Source: Sulfuriferula sp.
GTDB taxonomy: Bacteria > Pseudomonadota > Gammaproteobacteria > Burkholderiales > Sulfuriferulaceae
Direction of reading: 5' to 3'
NCBI GenBank assembly: GCA_027311185.1
Contig: DAICZK010000063.1
Span: 1,195-7,938, forward strand
Length of the DNA: 6,744 bases
Position 1 is the first letter of the stretch. Each line of letters starts with the position of its first letter. Made by a program: the position numbers and the translations under genes. Positions 1 through 5,781 of this stretch are shown piece after piece. The notes below the pieces were generated by a model that searched no databases, had not been told where the DNA came from, and worked only from the letters and a program-made list of their open reading frames with translations.

Positions 1-1833
1 GTGCGCGAGCTGACCCTGGCCGACCCAGGCATCCAGTTCGTTTTGCAAGGTAGGCGAGAGGATGGAATGCAAGTGCCCCAGCGTCCAGTGCGCGGAATCT
101 TGCGCGGCGAGGCCCTGCAAGCTGCGCCACACGTCCTTGACGTCATCGGCGACATAGCGATAACCGCGATAGGTAATCAACCCTTCCACCCAGCCGGCCA
201 GCCATTCCAACGCACCGGGCTCGCCGAGCAGGCGCAGGGGATTCCATTTGACATGGTTATGTCCGGAAACATCTATATGGTCGCCTGCCATCAAAATGGT
301 GGGGATGCGGCACGATCTGTCCTTGTCGAAGATGATGACGCGCGACGGCGCGTATTTGCGGAACTGGGCGATGATGATGTTCATCCCCGAAGACTTGCCC
401 GAGCGCGACGGTCCGACGATCAGCGCATGCCCCAGATCACCGACGTGAAAATTCAGGTAATACGGCGTTTTATACTCGGTATCCATCACGATCAATGCGG
501 GCGAGTATTTTTTTCGCTGTTCTGTCAGATAGCGATTTTCCAGGTTGCCGGCGTCGACTGTCCTGATCGGCGTCAGATCCGACAACGACATGAGTTCCAT
601 CATGAACCAGCGTTTCTGCGTGCTGTACATGCCCGGAATCCCGCCGGCGAACGCTGACAGCAGATGGGTTCTTTCGCGTATCGCCGTCAGGTTGTTAACT
701 TCCATCATGCCCGCGACTTCTGCGATGATGCGCTCGCTTTCTTCGGCCGAGTTGCCGATTGCCATCACCTGCGCCGCATACCAGCCGTAATAGGCGTCGT
801 TCATTTCCACGCGCGAGGTTTCCTCATGCGCCGATTCCGCCGCCGCCAGACGCGCCTCATTCGCACGGGCGTCCGCGTTGCGGTTGAACGCGAGATACAC
901 CCAGGTGAGTGGAGAATATTTGAGCAAATCGTTATATTGACGCACGCTGGTCAAGTACTTGCCGACCGCCTTTTTGCTCGAGAACCTGAAATTCTGACTA
1001 AAAATTACCTCACCGTCGATGGTGATCAACGAATCGAATATCCCCTGATAAGTGACTTTAGGGGGTTCCTTCAGCGACACTCCGGCGAGGTACAAGTTGT
1101 CGTCAAAAACCAGCATGTCTCGCTCGACCCTGAGCTCGGCATTGGGCAAGTGGCTATCGAGGAAGGGCATGGCCACCACGCCCTCCTGCTCGGAGGCCGG
1201 ATTGACGCAGCGACGCAGTACCCCACGCAACGCGTCGCCACGCATGCGACTGACGCCCAACCCGGACAAACGCTCGGTGAACCGGCTGATCAGAGTATTG
1301 AATTTGTCGCACCTGTCGGTCAACTCGCGGGCGGAATAGGCAAGCGCGTCGCTCCCCCGAATAAACGATGTCGCCGCCCGTGCCACCGCGATGGCCAGGT
1401 TATATCCGCTCTCCATATAAAACGAAACCCGCTCGCCAAATCCCGCCAGCCCGGTGTCCGGCTCCCAGGTGATCGCCAGATAATGGTGATTGATGTAATT
1501 TTTTCCCGACATGAATTGCGCCCTGCGCTGGGCGTCGATAAAAGCCGAGTAAGGCTCGGGGAATTCAGCGTCGGGATACCACAAGGCTTTTTTTCTGTGC
1601 ACTAGCCAGGAAAACACGGCAGGGGCATCCTTAAAGGTTTCATAAGCATTATCGAATGCAGCCAGACAATAAGCCACTTCTCCTGAAGTCGTCGCATCTA
1701 TGTCGACACCGGCCACTTCGAACAGCGCAATCATGCCACCGTCCTTGGTAACGACAATATCGTCTGCGCCAAACATGAACATCCACGGCACGAGTTCGGA
1801 GAAGGGTCTGACGTCTTCGTCTGTTGCGCTCAC
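1..1833 (-). CDS. trbE: TrbE/VirB4-family conjugative transfer ATPase, C-terminus cut by window edge
   Basis: This is the VirB4-class ATPase of the Trb secretion channel, a cytoplasmic, membrane-associated motor for pilus assembly and DNA transfer. The minus-strand frame is open without a stop for 611 codons, from GTG at 1833 to base 1. The N-terminal part has the look of the CagE/TrbE/VirB4 family (it begins VSATDEDVRPFSELVPW). A Walker A motif, GPSRSGKSS, lies at residues 474-482 (bases about 388-414), followed by IIIFDKDRSCR-like sequence typical of these proteins. TrbE proteins are usually about 800-900 residues, so Walker B and the rest of the RecA-like domain should lie beyond base 1. 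The GTG start is chosen because GGGAGG sits 4 nt upstream and because it overlaps the trbD stop as GTGA. The identification is firm at family level. The gene looks intact as far as it can be seen. Confidence 0.93.
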   Translation of the reverse strand, partial: MSATDEDVRPFSELVPWMFMFGADDIVVTKDGGMIALFEVAGVDIDATTSGEVAYCLAAFDNAYETFKDAPAVFSWLVHRKKALWYPDAEFPEPYSAFIDAQRRAQFMSGKNYINHHYLAITWEPDTGLAGFGERVSFYMESGYNLAIAVARAATSFIRGSDALAYSARELTDRCDKFNTLISRFTERLSGLGVSRMRGDALRGVLRRCVNPASEQEGVVAMPFLDSHLPNAELRVERDMLVFDDNLYLAGVSLKEPPKVTYQGIFDSLITIDGEVIFSQNFRFSSKKAVGKYLTSVRQYNDLLKYSPLTWVYLAFNRNADARANEARLAAAESAHEETSRVEMNDAYYGWYAAQVMAIGNSAEESERIIAEVAGMMEVNNLTAIRERTHLLSAFAGGIPGMYSTQKRWFMMELMSLSDLTPIRTVDAGNLENRYLTEQRKKYSPALIVMDTEYKTPYYLNFHVGDLGHALIVGPSRSGKSSGMNIIIAQFRKYAPSRVIIFDKDRSCRIPTILMAGDHIDVSGHNHVKWNPLRLLGEPGALEWLAGWVEGLITYRGYRYVADDVKDVWRSLQGLAAQDSAHWTLGHLHSILSPTLQNELDAWVGQGQLAH

Positions 1834-2150
1834 ATTTCCTCCCTGCGGGCGTAACCAATAGGGCGCAGATTTTGTTTCTGCAAGGCCGGCTCGGCCCAGG
1901 GCACATAACAGTCGCCCTGACGGATATATTCCAAATAGACTTCACGCGTCTGCTTGTCCGACCGGGCGCTGATCATCAGTGTAAGATGTATCGCCACGGC
2001 CACCAGGCCGTATTGCCAGATGTGCAACAAAACCATCACGAGAAAAGCAAAAGCCGCGTTGGCCATGACGAGCTTGAACTCGCCGCCGGCAAGCATTTTG
2101 ACCTCGGACAGCCGGGTCGACACGGGCGTCCTGCGTACGTCCAGGCGCAT
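1830..2150 (-). CDS. trbD: TrbD/VirB3-like inner-membrane protein of the Trb channel
   Basis: This small inner-membrane protein of 106 residues is expected to work with the TrbE ATPase in pilus assembly. Its position between the pilin and the VirB4 gene is the standard VirB2-VirB3-VirB4 order. A short charged N-terminus (MRLDVRRTPVSTRL) precedes a hydrophobic stretch at about residues 27-61, long enough for a membrane hairpin. A polar tail with YVPWAEPA and NLRPIGYARR follows, resembling the proline- and aromatic-rich tails of TrbD proteins. The ATG at 2150 is the first start after an in-frame TAA, but no good Shine-Dalgarno sequence precedes it. The gene starts 17 nt after the trbC stop, so coupled re-initiation is plausible. 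The assignment rests on topology, length and context more than on a sharp motif. Confidence 0.82.
   Translation of the reverse strand: MRLDVRRTPVSTRLSEVKMLAGGEFKLVMANAAFAFLVMVLLHIWQYGLVAVAIHLTLMISARSDKQTREVYLEYIRQGDCYVPWAEPALQKQNLRPIGYARREEM
1838..1843 (-). promoter_or_regulatory. Ribosome binding site of trbE
   Basis: GGGAGG reads on the minus strand 4 nt before the GTG at 1833. It lies inside the last codons of trbD. It supports the GTG start and translational coupling, since the GTG shares bases with the trbD TGA. An ATG at 1835-1833 is in the trbD frame and is not the trbE start. Confidence 0.7.
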
Positions 2151-2167
2151 TTTTTAGCCGCGCTTGA

Positions 2168-2419
2168 TCAAGGAGAACATGGTATCGACATGCCCATGCC
2201 GCCCATGATGACCGGGATACCCAGCAGTATTCCGGCGCCGATGGCGATGACCATGAAGGTCATCACCGGAAAGCCCCGCCCGCCCAGGTCGGTAAGCCAG
2301 GCGATGATGCCTACGGCAAGCGTTATGGCAACAATCAGGCCTATCATTTGTGGACTGATCAGATACTGGTTGAGTATGTAACAAAATGGTTGAAATAAGG
2401 CACTCGTTGCTGAACTCAT
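2168..2419 (-). CDS. trbC: TrbC/VirB2-like pilin, unusually short (83 residues)
   Basis: This is the probable major pilin subunit of the conjugative pilus. It has a short N-terminal segment (MSSATSALFQPFCYILNQYL), a first hydrophobic helix at about residues 24-42, a short polar turn containing DLGGRG at about 44-49, and a second hydrophobic helix at about 52-73. This is the two-helix VirB2/TrbC plan. The ATG at 2419 is chosen over the preceding in-frame TTG at 2422 because AAGGA lies 6 nt upstream and because it overlaps the trbB stop by one base (TGATG). An in-frame TGA at 2425-2423 rules out a longer N-terminus. RP4 TrbC is made as a precursor of about 145 residues with a leader and a C-terminal tail; this protein has about the size of a mature pilin and shows no obvious leader. 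An arginine- and histidine-rich overlapping frame from 2426 is rejected. Confidence 0.82.
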   Translation of the reverse strand: MSSATSALFQPFCYILNQYLISPQMIGLIVAITLAVGIIAWLTDLGGRGFPVMTFMVIAIGAGILLGIPVIMGGMGMSIPCSP

Positions 2420-3495
2420 CAATCATCCTTTGCTATGCGCGAAAATAATTCGTTAAATATATACCGCCCCTGCTCGTAACCCGTCACTTCCACCACCCGG
2501 ACAGGGCCGCGCTTGCCGCCGACATTGGCGGCCTGCACGATGAATTTGAAGGTTTGCGCGATCTGGCGGCGCATGGACTCGTTGGGGTAGTTGGCGGTTT
2601 CGGGAGACATGCGCATCAGATTCTCCAGTCGGTCCAGCGCGGACTCGGCCGAATCGGCATGGATGGTAGTGATGCCGCCGGAATGCCCGGTATTGAGTGA
2701 ATCGACCAGATCATAAGCTTCGGCGCCGCGTATCTCGCCCACCACGATGCGGTCAGGCCTGAAACGCAGACACACCCGCACCAAAGCCCGAATATCGACC
2801 TCGAGCTCTCTGTTCGCTTCGAACGACACGCGATTGGGCACGCGTAACTTGAGTTCCGCGGTATCTTCTATCGTTATGACGCGGTGGTGTTCGGGCATCA
2901 CCGCCAGCAGTGCGTTGGTCAGCGTCGTTTTGCCGGAACTTGTACCGCCGGAAATCAGGATATTCTGCCTATGTGTAATGGCCCAGTTAAAGAACGCCTG
3001 TAGCGCAACGCCACCCAGCCTGATCTCGGCAGCATCAGGTCGCTGCAGCACGGCGGCCAGCGAACCCGCCTCGTGATCGCTGGCGGGAGCGAAAGCGCCC
3101 GATTCCACATAATTCTCGAGCGAGATGTTGTGCGTTGAGTGTTTGCGTATGCTCATGGCATGACCGTTAAGAGCAATCGGACTCATGACGGCCGCAACGC
3201 GAATTCCGGGCAGGCGCGCGTCCATGATGGGAGTTTTCTTCTTTTCGTTGTTCGATGCCAATGCCTTAATGGCGATTTCGACCGCGATAGGAGAGAGCTT
3301 TTCAGGGGCTCGCTGCATGTTTCCGTGCGACTCTACCCATATTTCGTCGGGCTGGTTGATCATGATTTCCTGTATCTCTTGCGAATCCAGATAATGAATA
3401 ATCGGCCGTAGTGCCCCGCGCAGCACGTCAACGGATTTTTGCCCTTTGCTGCCCCGGTCAGTTTCGCTACCTATCGATTCTTTTATTAATTCCAT
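2419..3495 (-). CDS. trbB: TrbB/VirB11-family hexameric secretion ATPase
   Basis: This is the VirB11-type traffic ATPase at the cytoplasmic face of the channel, needed for pilus biogenesis and transfer. The 358-residue protein is near the usual family length and appears complete. An N-terminal domain (residues about 20-150, with SQEIQEIMINQPDEIWVE) precedes the RecA-like domain. Walker A is GGTSSGKT at 183-190. An Asp box, ITIEDTAEL, lies at about 207-215. The Walker B region is RFRPDRIVVGEIRG at 244-257, with Glu254. The His box is GHSGGITTIHA at 270-280. All the family motifs are present, so it should be active. The ATG at 3495 is preceded by a modest GGTGA. The first 29 nt overlap the end of the transglycosylase gene, and the stop overlaps the trbC ATG, which points to an operon with coupled translation. 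Confidence 0.96.
   Translation of the reverse strand: MELIKESIGSETDRGSKGQKSVDVLRGALRPIIHYLDSQEIQEIMINQPDEIWVESHGNMQRAPEKLSPIAVEIAIKALASNNEKKKTPIMDARLPGIRVAAVMSPIALNGHAMSIRKHSTHNISLENYVESGAFAPASDHEAGSLAAVLQRPDAAEIRLGGVALQAFFNWAITHRQNILISGGTSSGKTTLTNALLAVMPEHHRVITIEDTAELKLRVPNRVSFEANRELEVDIRALVRVCLRFRPDRIVVGEIRGAEAYDLVDSLNTGHSGGITTIHADSAESALDRLENLMRMSPETANYPNESMRRQIAQTFKFIVQAANVGGKRGPVRVVEVTGYEQGRYIFNELFSRIAKDD
2426..2430 (-). promoter_or_regulatory. Ribosome binding site of trbC
   Basis: AAGGA on the minus strand ends 6 nt before the ATG at 2419 and lies in the last codons of trbB. It decides the pilin start in favour of the ATG over the upstream TTG at 2422. Confidence 0.6.
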
Positions 3496-3910
3496 ATTTC
3501 ACCGCTATTTTTTTAAGCTGCTGCGCAACCTGATTGGCATAAAACGCTCTTTTCCACTCCGTCCTGGCGTTATAGGCGCCTACTGCACGCCAGTTTTTGC
3601 CGTACTGGGCAAAATTTTGGGCCAGTATCCAAGCGCCTATGTTCAAATTGACGCATGGGTTTTTTAACTCGGGTACGCCGATCCCGTATTTACTCAAGGT
3701 GGCCAGCCATACTGTATTGATCTGCATCAGACCGATATCGTAAGTGCCATCGCTGTTTCGGTTGATACTCTCCGGGTTCAAACCAGATTCGCGTTGAGCA
3801 ATGGCAAGTAAAAGATATTTGGAAACGGAGTACCGCGCCTCGACATCATCCCAGCAGTCGGCGCGGCTTACCCCAGACAGTAACAACAGAATAGTGAACA
3901 CATAGGCCAC
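3467..3910 (-). CDS. Secreted lytic transglycosylase, VirB1/TrbN type
   Basis: This periplasmic muramidase-like enzyme locally cleaves peptidoglycan so that the secretion channel can be built. The 147-residue protein starts with a hydrophobic signal segment (residues 4-13) and a likely cleavage after SRA at 15-17. The SLT fold motifs follow in order: RESGLNP with catalytic Glu41, GLMQIN at 60-65, NIGAWIL at 90-96 and GAYNAR at 111-116. Cys19 and Cys86 could form a disulfide. The start is uncertain: GTG at 3910 has no clear Shine-Dalgarno sequence, the next GTG (3901) would also give a signal peptide, and an in-frame TAA at 3934-3932 limits extension. The n-region lacks the usual basic residue, which is odd. 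It leads the trb operon and overlaps trbB by 29 nt. In RP4 the equivalent gene, trbN, lies at the far end of the trb cluster. Confidence 0.92.
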   Translation of the reverse strand: MAYVFTILLLLSGVSRADCWDDVEARYSVSKYLLLAIAQRESGLNPESINRNSDGTYDIGLMQINTVWLATLSKYGIGVPELKNPCVNLNIGAWILAQNFAQYGKNWRAVGAYNARTEWKRAFYANQVAQQLKKIAVKYGINKRIDR

Positions 3911-3911
3911 A

Positions 3912-3921
3912 TTGGTACCAA
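3912..3921. promoter_or_regulatory. Perfect palindrome TTGGTACCAA abutting the transglycosylase start
   Basis: This 10-bp perfect palindrome ends one base from the GTG start codon at 3910, where a ribosome binding site would be expected. A close relative, TTGGTAACAA, recurs at 4127-4136 and, inverted, at 5581-5590 at the beginning of the regulator gene. It may be an operator half of a shared regulatory circuit; no binding protein can be assigned from sequence alone. Confidence 0.35.
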
Positions 3922-4010
3922 CGATAATAGGTTATGTATTTTTGTAAAGATTAAAAAAATCAACGTGAGTCACTGATAATTCAGGCATGCGCTCAGTATT
4001 ACTATTATTA

Positions 4011-4039
4011 ATAATATATAATTTATCCGAGCATTACAA
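4011..4039 (-). promoter_or_regulatory. Candidate sigma-70 promoter of the transglycosylase-trbBCDE operon
   Basis: On the minus strand a TTGTAA -35 (4039-4034, 4 of 6 consensus bases) and a TATTAT -10 (4016-4011, 5 of 6) are separated by exactly 17 bp in very AT-rich DNA. Transcription would begin near 4004 and leave a leader of about 94 nt. The -10 lies within a perfect 14-bp palindrome (4003-4016, TATTATTAATAATA), where a bound repressor would block the polymerase. AT-rich DNA yields chance matches, so this is a prediction only. Confidence 0.35.
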
Positions 4040-4095
4040 ATTAAATTTTTATTACTAATAAATTATTTCGTTTGTTTTTTGGAAAATACTGCGCA

Positions 4096-4140
4096 AAAAA
4101 ACCGTTTTTTCATGACCATGATTTTATTGGTAACAAATAA
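4096..4140. repeat. Cluster of three adjoining palindromes
   Basis: Three dyads follow each other with almost no gap. The first is AAAAAAC-C-GTTTTTT at 4096-4110, with perfect 7-bp arms and one central base. The second is TCATG-AC-CATGA at 4110-4121, with perfect 5-bp arms. The third is a 17-bp near-palindrome at 4124-4140 (TTATTGGTAACAAATAA) with one mismatched pair, which contains the TTGGTAACAA motif. Such arrays are typical of operators or of plasmid control sites. The function is inferred from position only. Confidence 0.5.
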
Positions 4141-4282
4141 ACAGTAGTATGGCTATGTCAATTAGCCTTTGACCAAACCCATCATCTGACAGAAAAGGTG
4201 CTCATCTTGAATGCAATGATTGATAGCAGAGGAACAAACCCGATAACGAATGCAAACCGGCCGACGTTACTGTCCGCCACGT

Positions 4283-4286
4283 GAGG
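4283..4286 (+). promoter_or_regulatory. Ribosome binding site deciding the start of the plus-strand gene
   Basis: GAGG ends 5 nt before the ATG at 4292. The longer reading from ATG 4250 would add 14 residues (MQTGRRYCPPREVP) with no Shine-Dalgarno sequence of comparable quality, so 4292 is preferred. Confidence 0.6.
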
Positions 4287-4291
4287 TCCCC

Positions 4292-4834
4292 ATGTCCAGA
4301 CCCGACTACGAACAGAGCAAGATTGATTTACTCGCGGCGCGCAAGCATTTTTTTGAAAATATTGTCCAGGCACTGACAACCGAGCCATTGACCATAGATA
4401 TCCTGTTCGGCGCGGACTCGGATTACGAGCCTCCGCGCCTGCTATCGATGGATGTCGAGTTCGGCTCGCTAGTCATCGAAGTGTCGCCCAACTTCATCGG
4501 CGAAGGCGATGAGAGCCGTTTTTATTACTCGATATTCGTGACCGGTGACTTGTTACGCATCGGGATATTCATGCCCATATCCAAAATACTGGCCGTACCC
4601 GTCTACGCCGATGGGCGGGAACGCCTGATGCAGACGTGGAATGGCCTCCAGTTCAACGTTCAGGATCGCGATCTCGGCATACTATACGAATGGGTGTTCC
4701 CTGATTTTAACCCCGCAAACTGGGCTAACGCAGAAAAATACGTGTTGGGCGTGCGCTACCTGCATTTCCGTTTTCTCGAGCTGGTGCGCAATCTAGTGCA
4801 GGAAATTTTTGGCACAACACTGCTGCGTAATTGA
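4292..4834 (+). CDS. Unrecognised 180-residue protein between the tra and trb blocks
   Basis: I do not recognise this protein. It begins MSRPDYEQSKIDLL and appears soluble: no signal peptide or clear membrane helix is seen. It has alternating hydrophobic and charged stretches (LLSMDVEFGSLVIEVSPNF, then RFYYSIFVTGDLLRIGIFMPISKILAVPVY) that suggest a beta-sheet core. An acidic, aromatic segment, YEWVFPDFNPANWANAEKY, comes next, and a helical, leucine-rich C-terminus (YLHFRFLELVRNLVQEIF) ends the protein. Most residues are typical of a globular fold, and no catalytic motif stands out. It is the only plus-strand gene, divergent from the trb operon and convergent with the regulator, with 15 nt between the two stop codons. 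A good Shine-Dalgarno sequence and coherent composition support it as real. It could be an accessory or entry-exclusion-like factor, a defence or anti-defence gene, or a regulator; nothing in the sequence chooses among these. Confidence 0.75.
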   Translation: MSRPDYEQSKIDLLAARKHFFENIVQALTTEPLTIDILFGADSDYEPPRLLSMDVEFGSLVIEVSPNFIGEGDESRFYYSIFVTGDLLRIGIFMPISKILAVPVYADGRERLMQTWNGLQFNVQDRDLGILYEWVFPDFNPANWANAEKYVLGVRYLHFRFLELVRNLVQEIFGTTLLRN

Positions 4835-4849
4835 TCGAACCGTCGATTA

Positions 4850-5614
4850 TCAAGGCGCAGCGCGTTTGACGCCGCGAGTTTTTTCATAGGCGTGCAGCGC
4901 AGTCAGGCATTTCCTCAGAAACGACGGCCGGGTGCCCGAAGTGCCGTCCAGCCAGCGGATCAGGGTCGACTTGGAAATACCCATCGCTTTGGCCGTTTCG
5001 ATATGATCATCCTCGTCGATACCCAGTCTGGCTTGCCACTTGGCAATAAAATCCGGCAGCGGTCCTTCCAGCTCCTCCACGGCCTCTACCAGATAGGGTA
5101 ACTCTACCGCCGCCTGTTTGGAATCGCGCAGATCGCGAATGGATGCCAGCACCTTTTCCGGAATTGCCTTGGTTCTGCCATAGACATAAGTCATCATTCG
5201 CGAACGTGGTATCCCGGCAATCTGCGCCAGATCGTCATGCGTCAAGCCCAGCGATTTCTGCAAAGTGATGAGCTCCATCTGATCGGCCCTCAGCGGATTG
5301 CTCTGGCCCGCCTGCCGGGTTTTTCGCACCGGCGCTTCGCCGCCCCCTGCAGCTGCGCCGGCCTGGCCGCGACTCTCGCTGAGCGCCTCGAGCACCTTGA
5401 TTCTGTTGAGCACCTTGGCGGGTATTTTTTTAGGTGCTCCATAGAGCATGACTATCATTTTTGTGATGGTGACGCCGGCCGCATTGGCCATTGCTTCGTC
5501 GGACAAATTCAGTTTGTGCTTAAGATTTTTAAGATCGTCCTGCAGGTGCTTTAGAACAGAGCTTTTCGTCTCTTTTTTGTTTGTTACCAAAGCCATCTCG
5601 AGTTTATTTTGCAT
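4850..5614 (-). CDS. Triple helix-turn-helix protein, probable transcriptional regulator
   Basis: This 254-residue cytoplasmic protein appears to contain three related helical units of the Cro/CI (XRE-like) kind at residues about 26-77, 112-164 and 187-243. Units 1 and 2 align without gaps over about 50 residues and share the pattern L..L...L.L....A..AG.......M...YG..K.IP.KVL..I..L. Unit 3 is more divergent (WQARLGI...AKAMGISKSTLIRWLDG). An Ala/Gly-rich linker (residues about 82-106) separates units 1 and 2. Most phage- and plasmid-type repressors carry a single such domain, so three tandem units are unusual. The ATG at 5614 has GGAG about 9 nt upstream; Met7 (5596) is an alternative start. 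Candidate operators overlap its own start. The context suggests a regulator of the conjugation genes, a role like RP4 TrbA, but no target is demonstrated and no specific family name is claimed. Confidence 0.8.
   Translation of the reverse strand: MQNKLEMALVTNKKETKSSVLKHLQDDLKNLKHKLNLSDEAMANAAGVTITKMIVMLYGAPKKIPAKVLNRIKVLEALSESRGQAGAAAGGGEAPVRKTRQAGQSNPLRADQMELITLQKSLGLTHDDLAQIAGIPRSRMMTYVYGRTKAIPEKVLASIRDLRDSKQAAVELPYLVEAVEELEGPLPDFIAKWQARLGIDEDDHIETAKAMGISKSTLIRWLDGTSGTRPSFLRKCLTALHAYEKTRGVKRAAP
5581..5590 (-). promoter_or_regulatory. TTGGTAACAA motif inside the 5' end of the regulator gene
   Basis: On the minus strand this reads TTGGTAACAA and is identical to 4127-4136 in the divergent region. 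The match extends to 14 of 15 bases (TTGGTAACAAAYAAA). It encodes Leu-Val-Thr-Asn near the N-terminus, so coding constraint could account for part of it. It could serve as an autoregulatory operator. Confidence 0.3.
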
Positions 5615-5690
5615 TCTGGGCTACTCCGTTAACGAAATGGCGAAAAATTGGAAATTCCGACCATGCTTAAGTTTAACCCAGAATGAAAAA
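5607..5690. repeat. Inverted repeat spanning the regulator start and upstream region
   Basis: The left arm TTTTGCATTCTGGG (5607-5620) and the right arm CCCAGAATGAAAAA (5677-5690) are inverted copies matching at 13 of 14 positions, 56 bp apart. The left arm contains the regulator's ATG (5614-5612). The DNA between and around them would hold the regulator's promoter and includes smaller dyads, GTTAAC (5628-5633) and GGAAATTCC (5650-5658). This layout suits paired operator sites for an autoregulator that loops or binds cooperatively. It may instead be a chance or remnant repeat. Confidence 0.5.
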
Positions 5691-5781
5691 CATGGGTAGC
5701 GATGGGCACAGGCATTTTAGCGGAATTTTCTGGAAAATCTCGCGTTGCGGCGCAATTTTATGATCCATTGACGCAGGTCAT

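Larger units (their letters stand above)
3911..4291. other. AT-rich divergent intergenic region with palindromes
   Basis: This 381-bp gap separates the trb operon (leftward) from the unrecognised plus-strand gene. It holds no convincing gene. The stretch at 4021-4080 has only 10 G/C in 60, far below the flanking genes. It contains the candidate minus-strand promoter, palindromes at 3912-3921, 4003-4016, 4096-4110, 4110-4121 and 4124-4140, and a GGCTA/TAGCC hairpin at 4151-4167. No convincing plus-strand promoter was found. It should carry the divergent promoters and their operators; an origin of transfer is possible but not shown. Confidence 0.7.

Noticed and set aside
1..1605. Long plus-strand open frames at 1-657 and 664-1605
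   Set aside because: They lie antisense to the continuous trbE frame, are rich in Arg, His and Gln, show no family motif, and are explained as the mirror of a GC-biased coding strand.
2154..2426. Minus-strand frame of 90 codons overlapping trbC
   Set aside because: Its translation is rich in Arg and His with no membrane helices, while the frame at 2168-2419 gives a clean two-helix pilin with a good ribosome site.
4017..4022. Perfect TATAAT on the plus strand
   Set aside because: No acceptable -35 lies 16-18 bp upstream, and the surroundings are so AT-rich that chance hits are likely.
4399..4406. TATCCTGT, similar to the RP4-type nick consensus YATCCTGY
   Set aside because: It lies inside the coding part of the plus-strand gene with no adjacent inverted repeat, and an 8-base match is expected by chance.
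4831..4853. Hairpin ATCGA-ACCG-TCGAT between the two convergent stop codons, considered as a terminator
   Set aside because: The core stem is only 5 bp, and no T-tract follows on either strand.
5725..5738. Palindrome ATTTTC-TG-GAAAAT downstream of traB, considered as a terminator
   Set aside because: The stem is AT-rich with a 2-base loop and no following T-tract; it may be an operator, but nothing supports that.
5683..5763. Short plus-strand frame starting MKNMGSDGHRHF (26 codons)
   Set aside because: It has no ribosome site, no recognisable sequence, and its start lies in the inverted-repeat arm.
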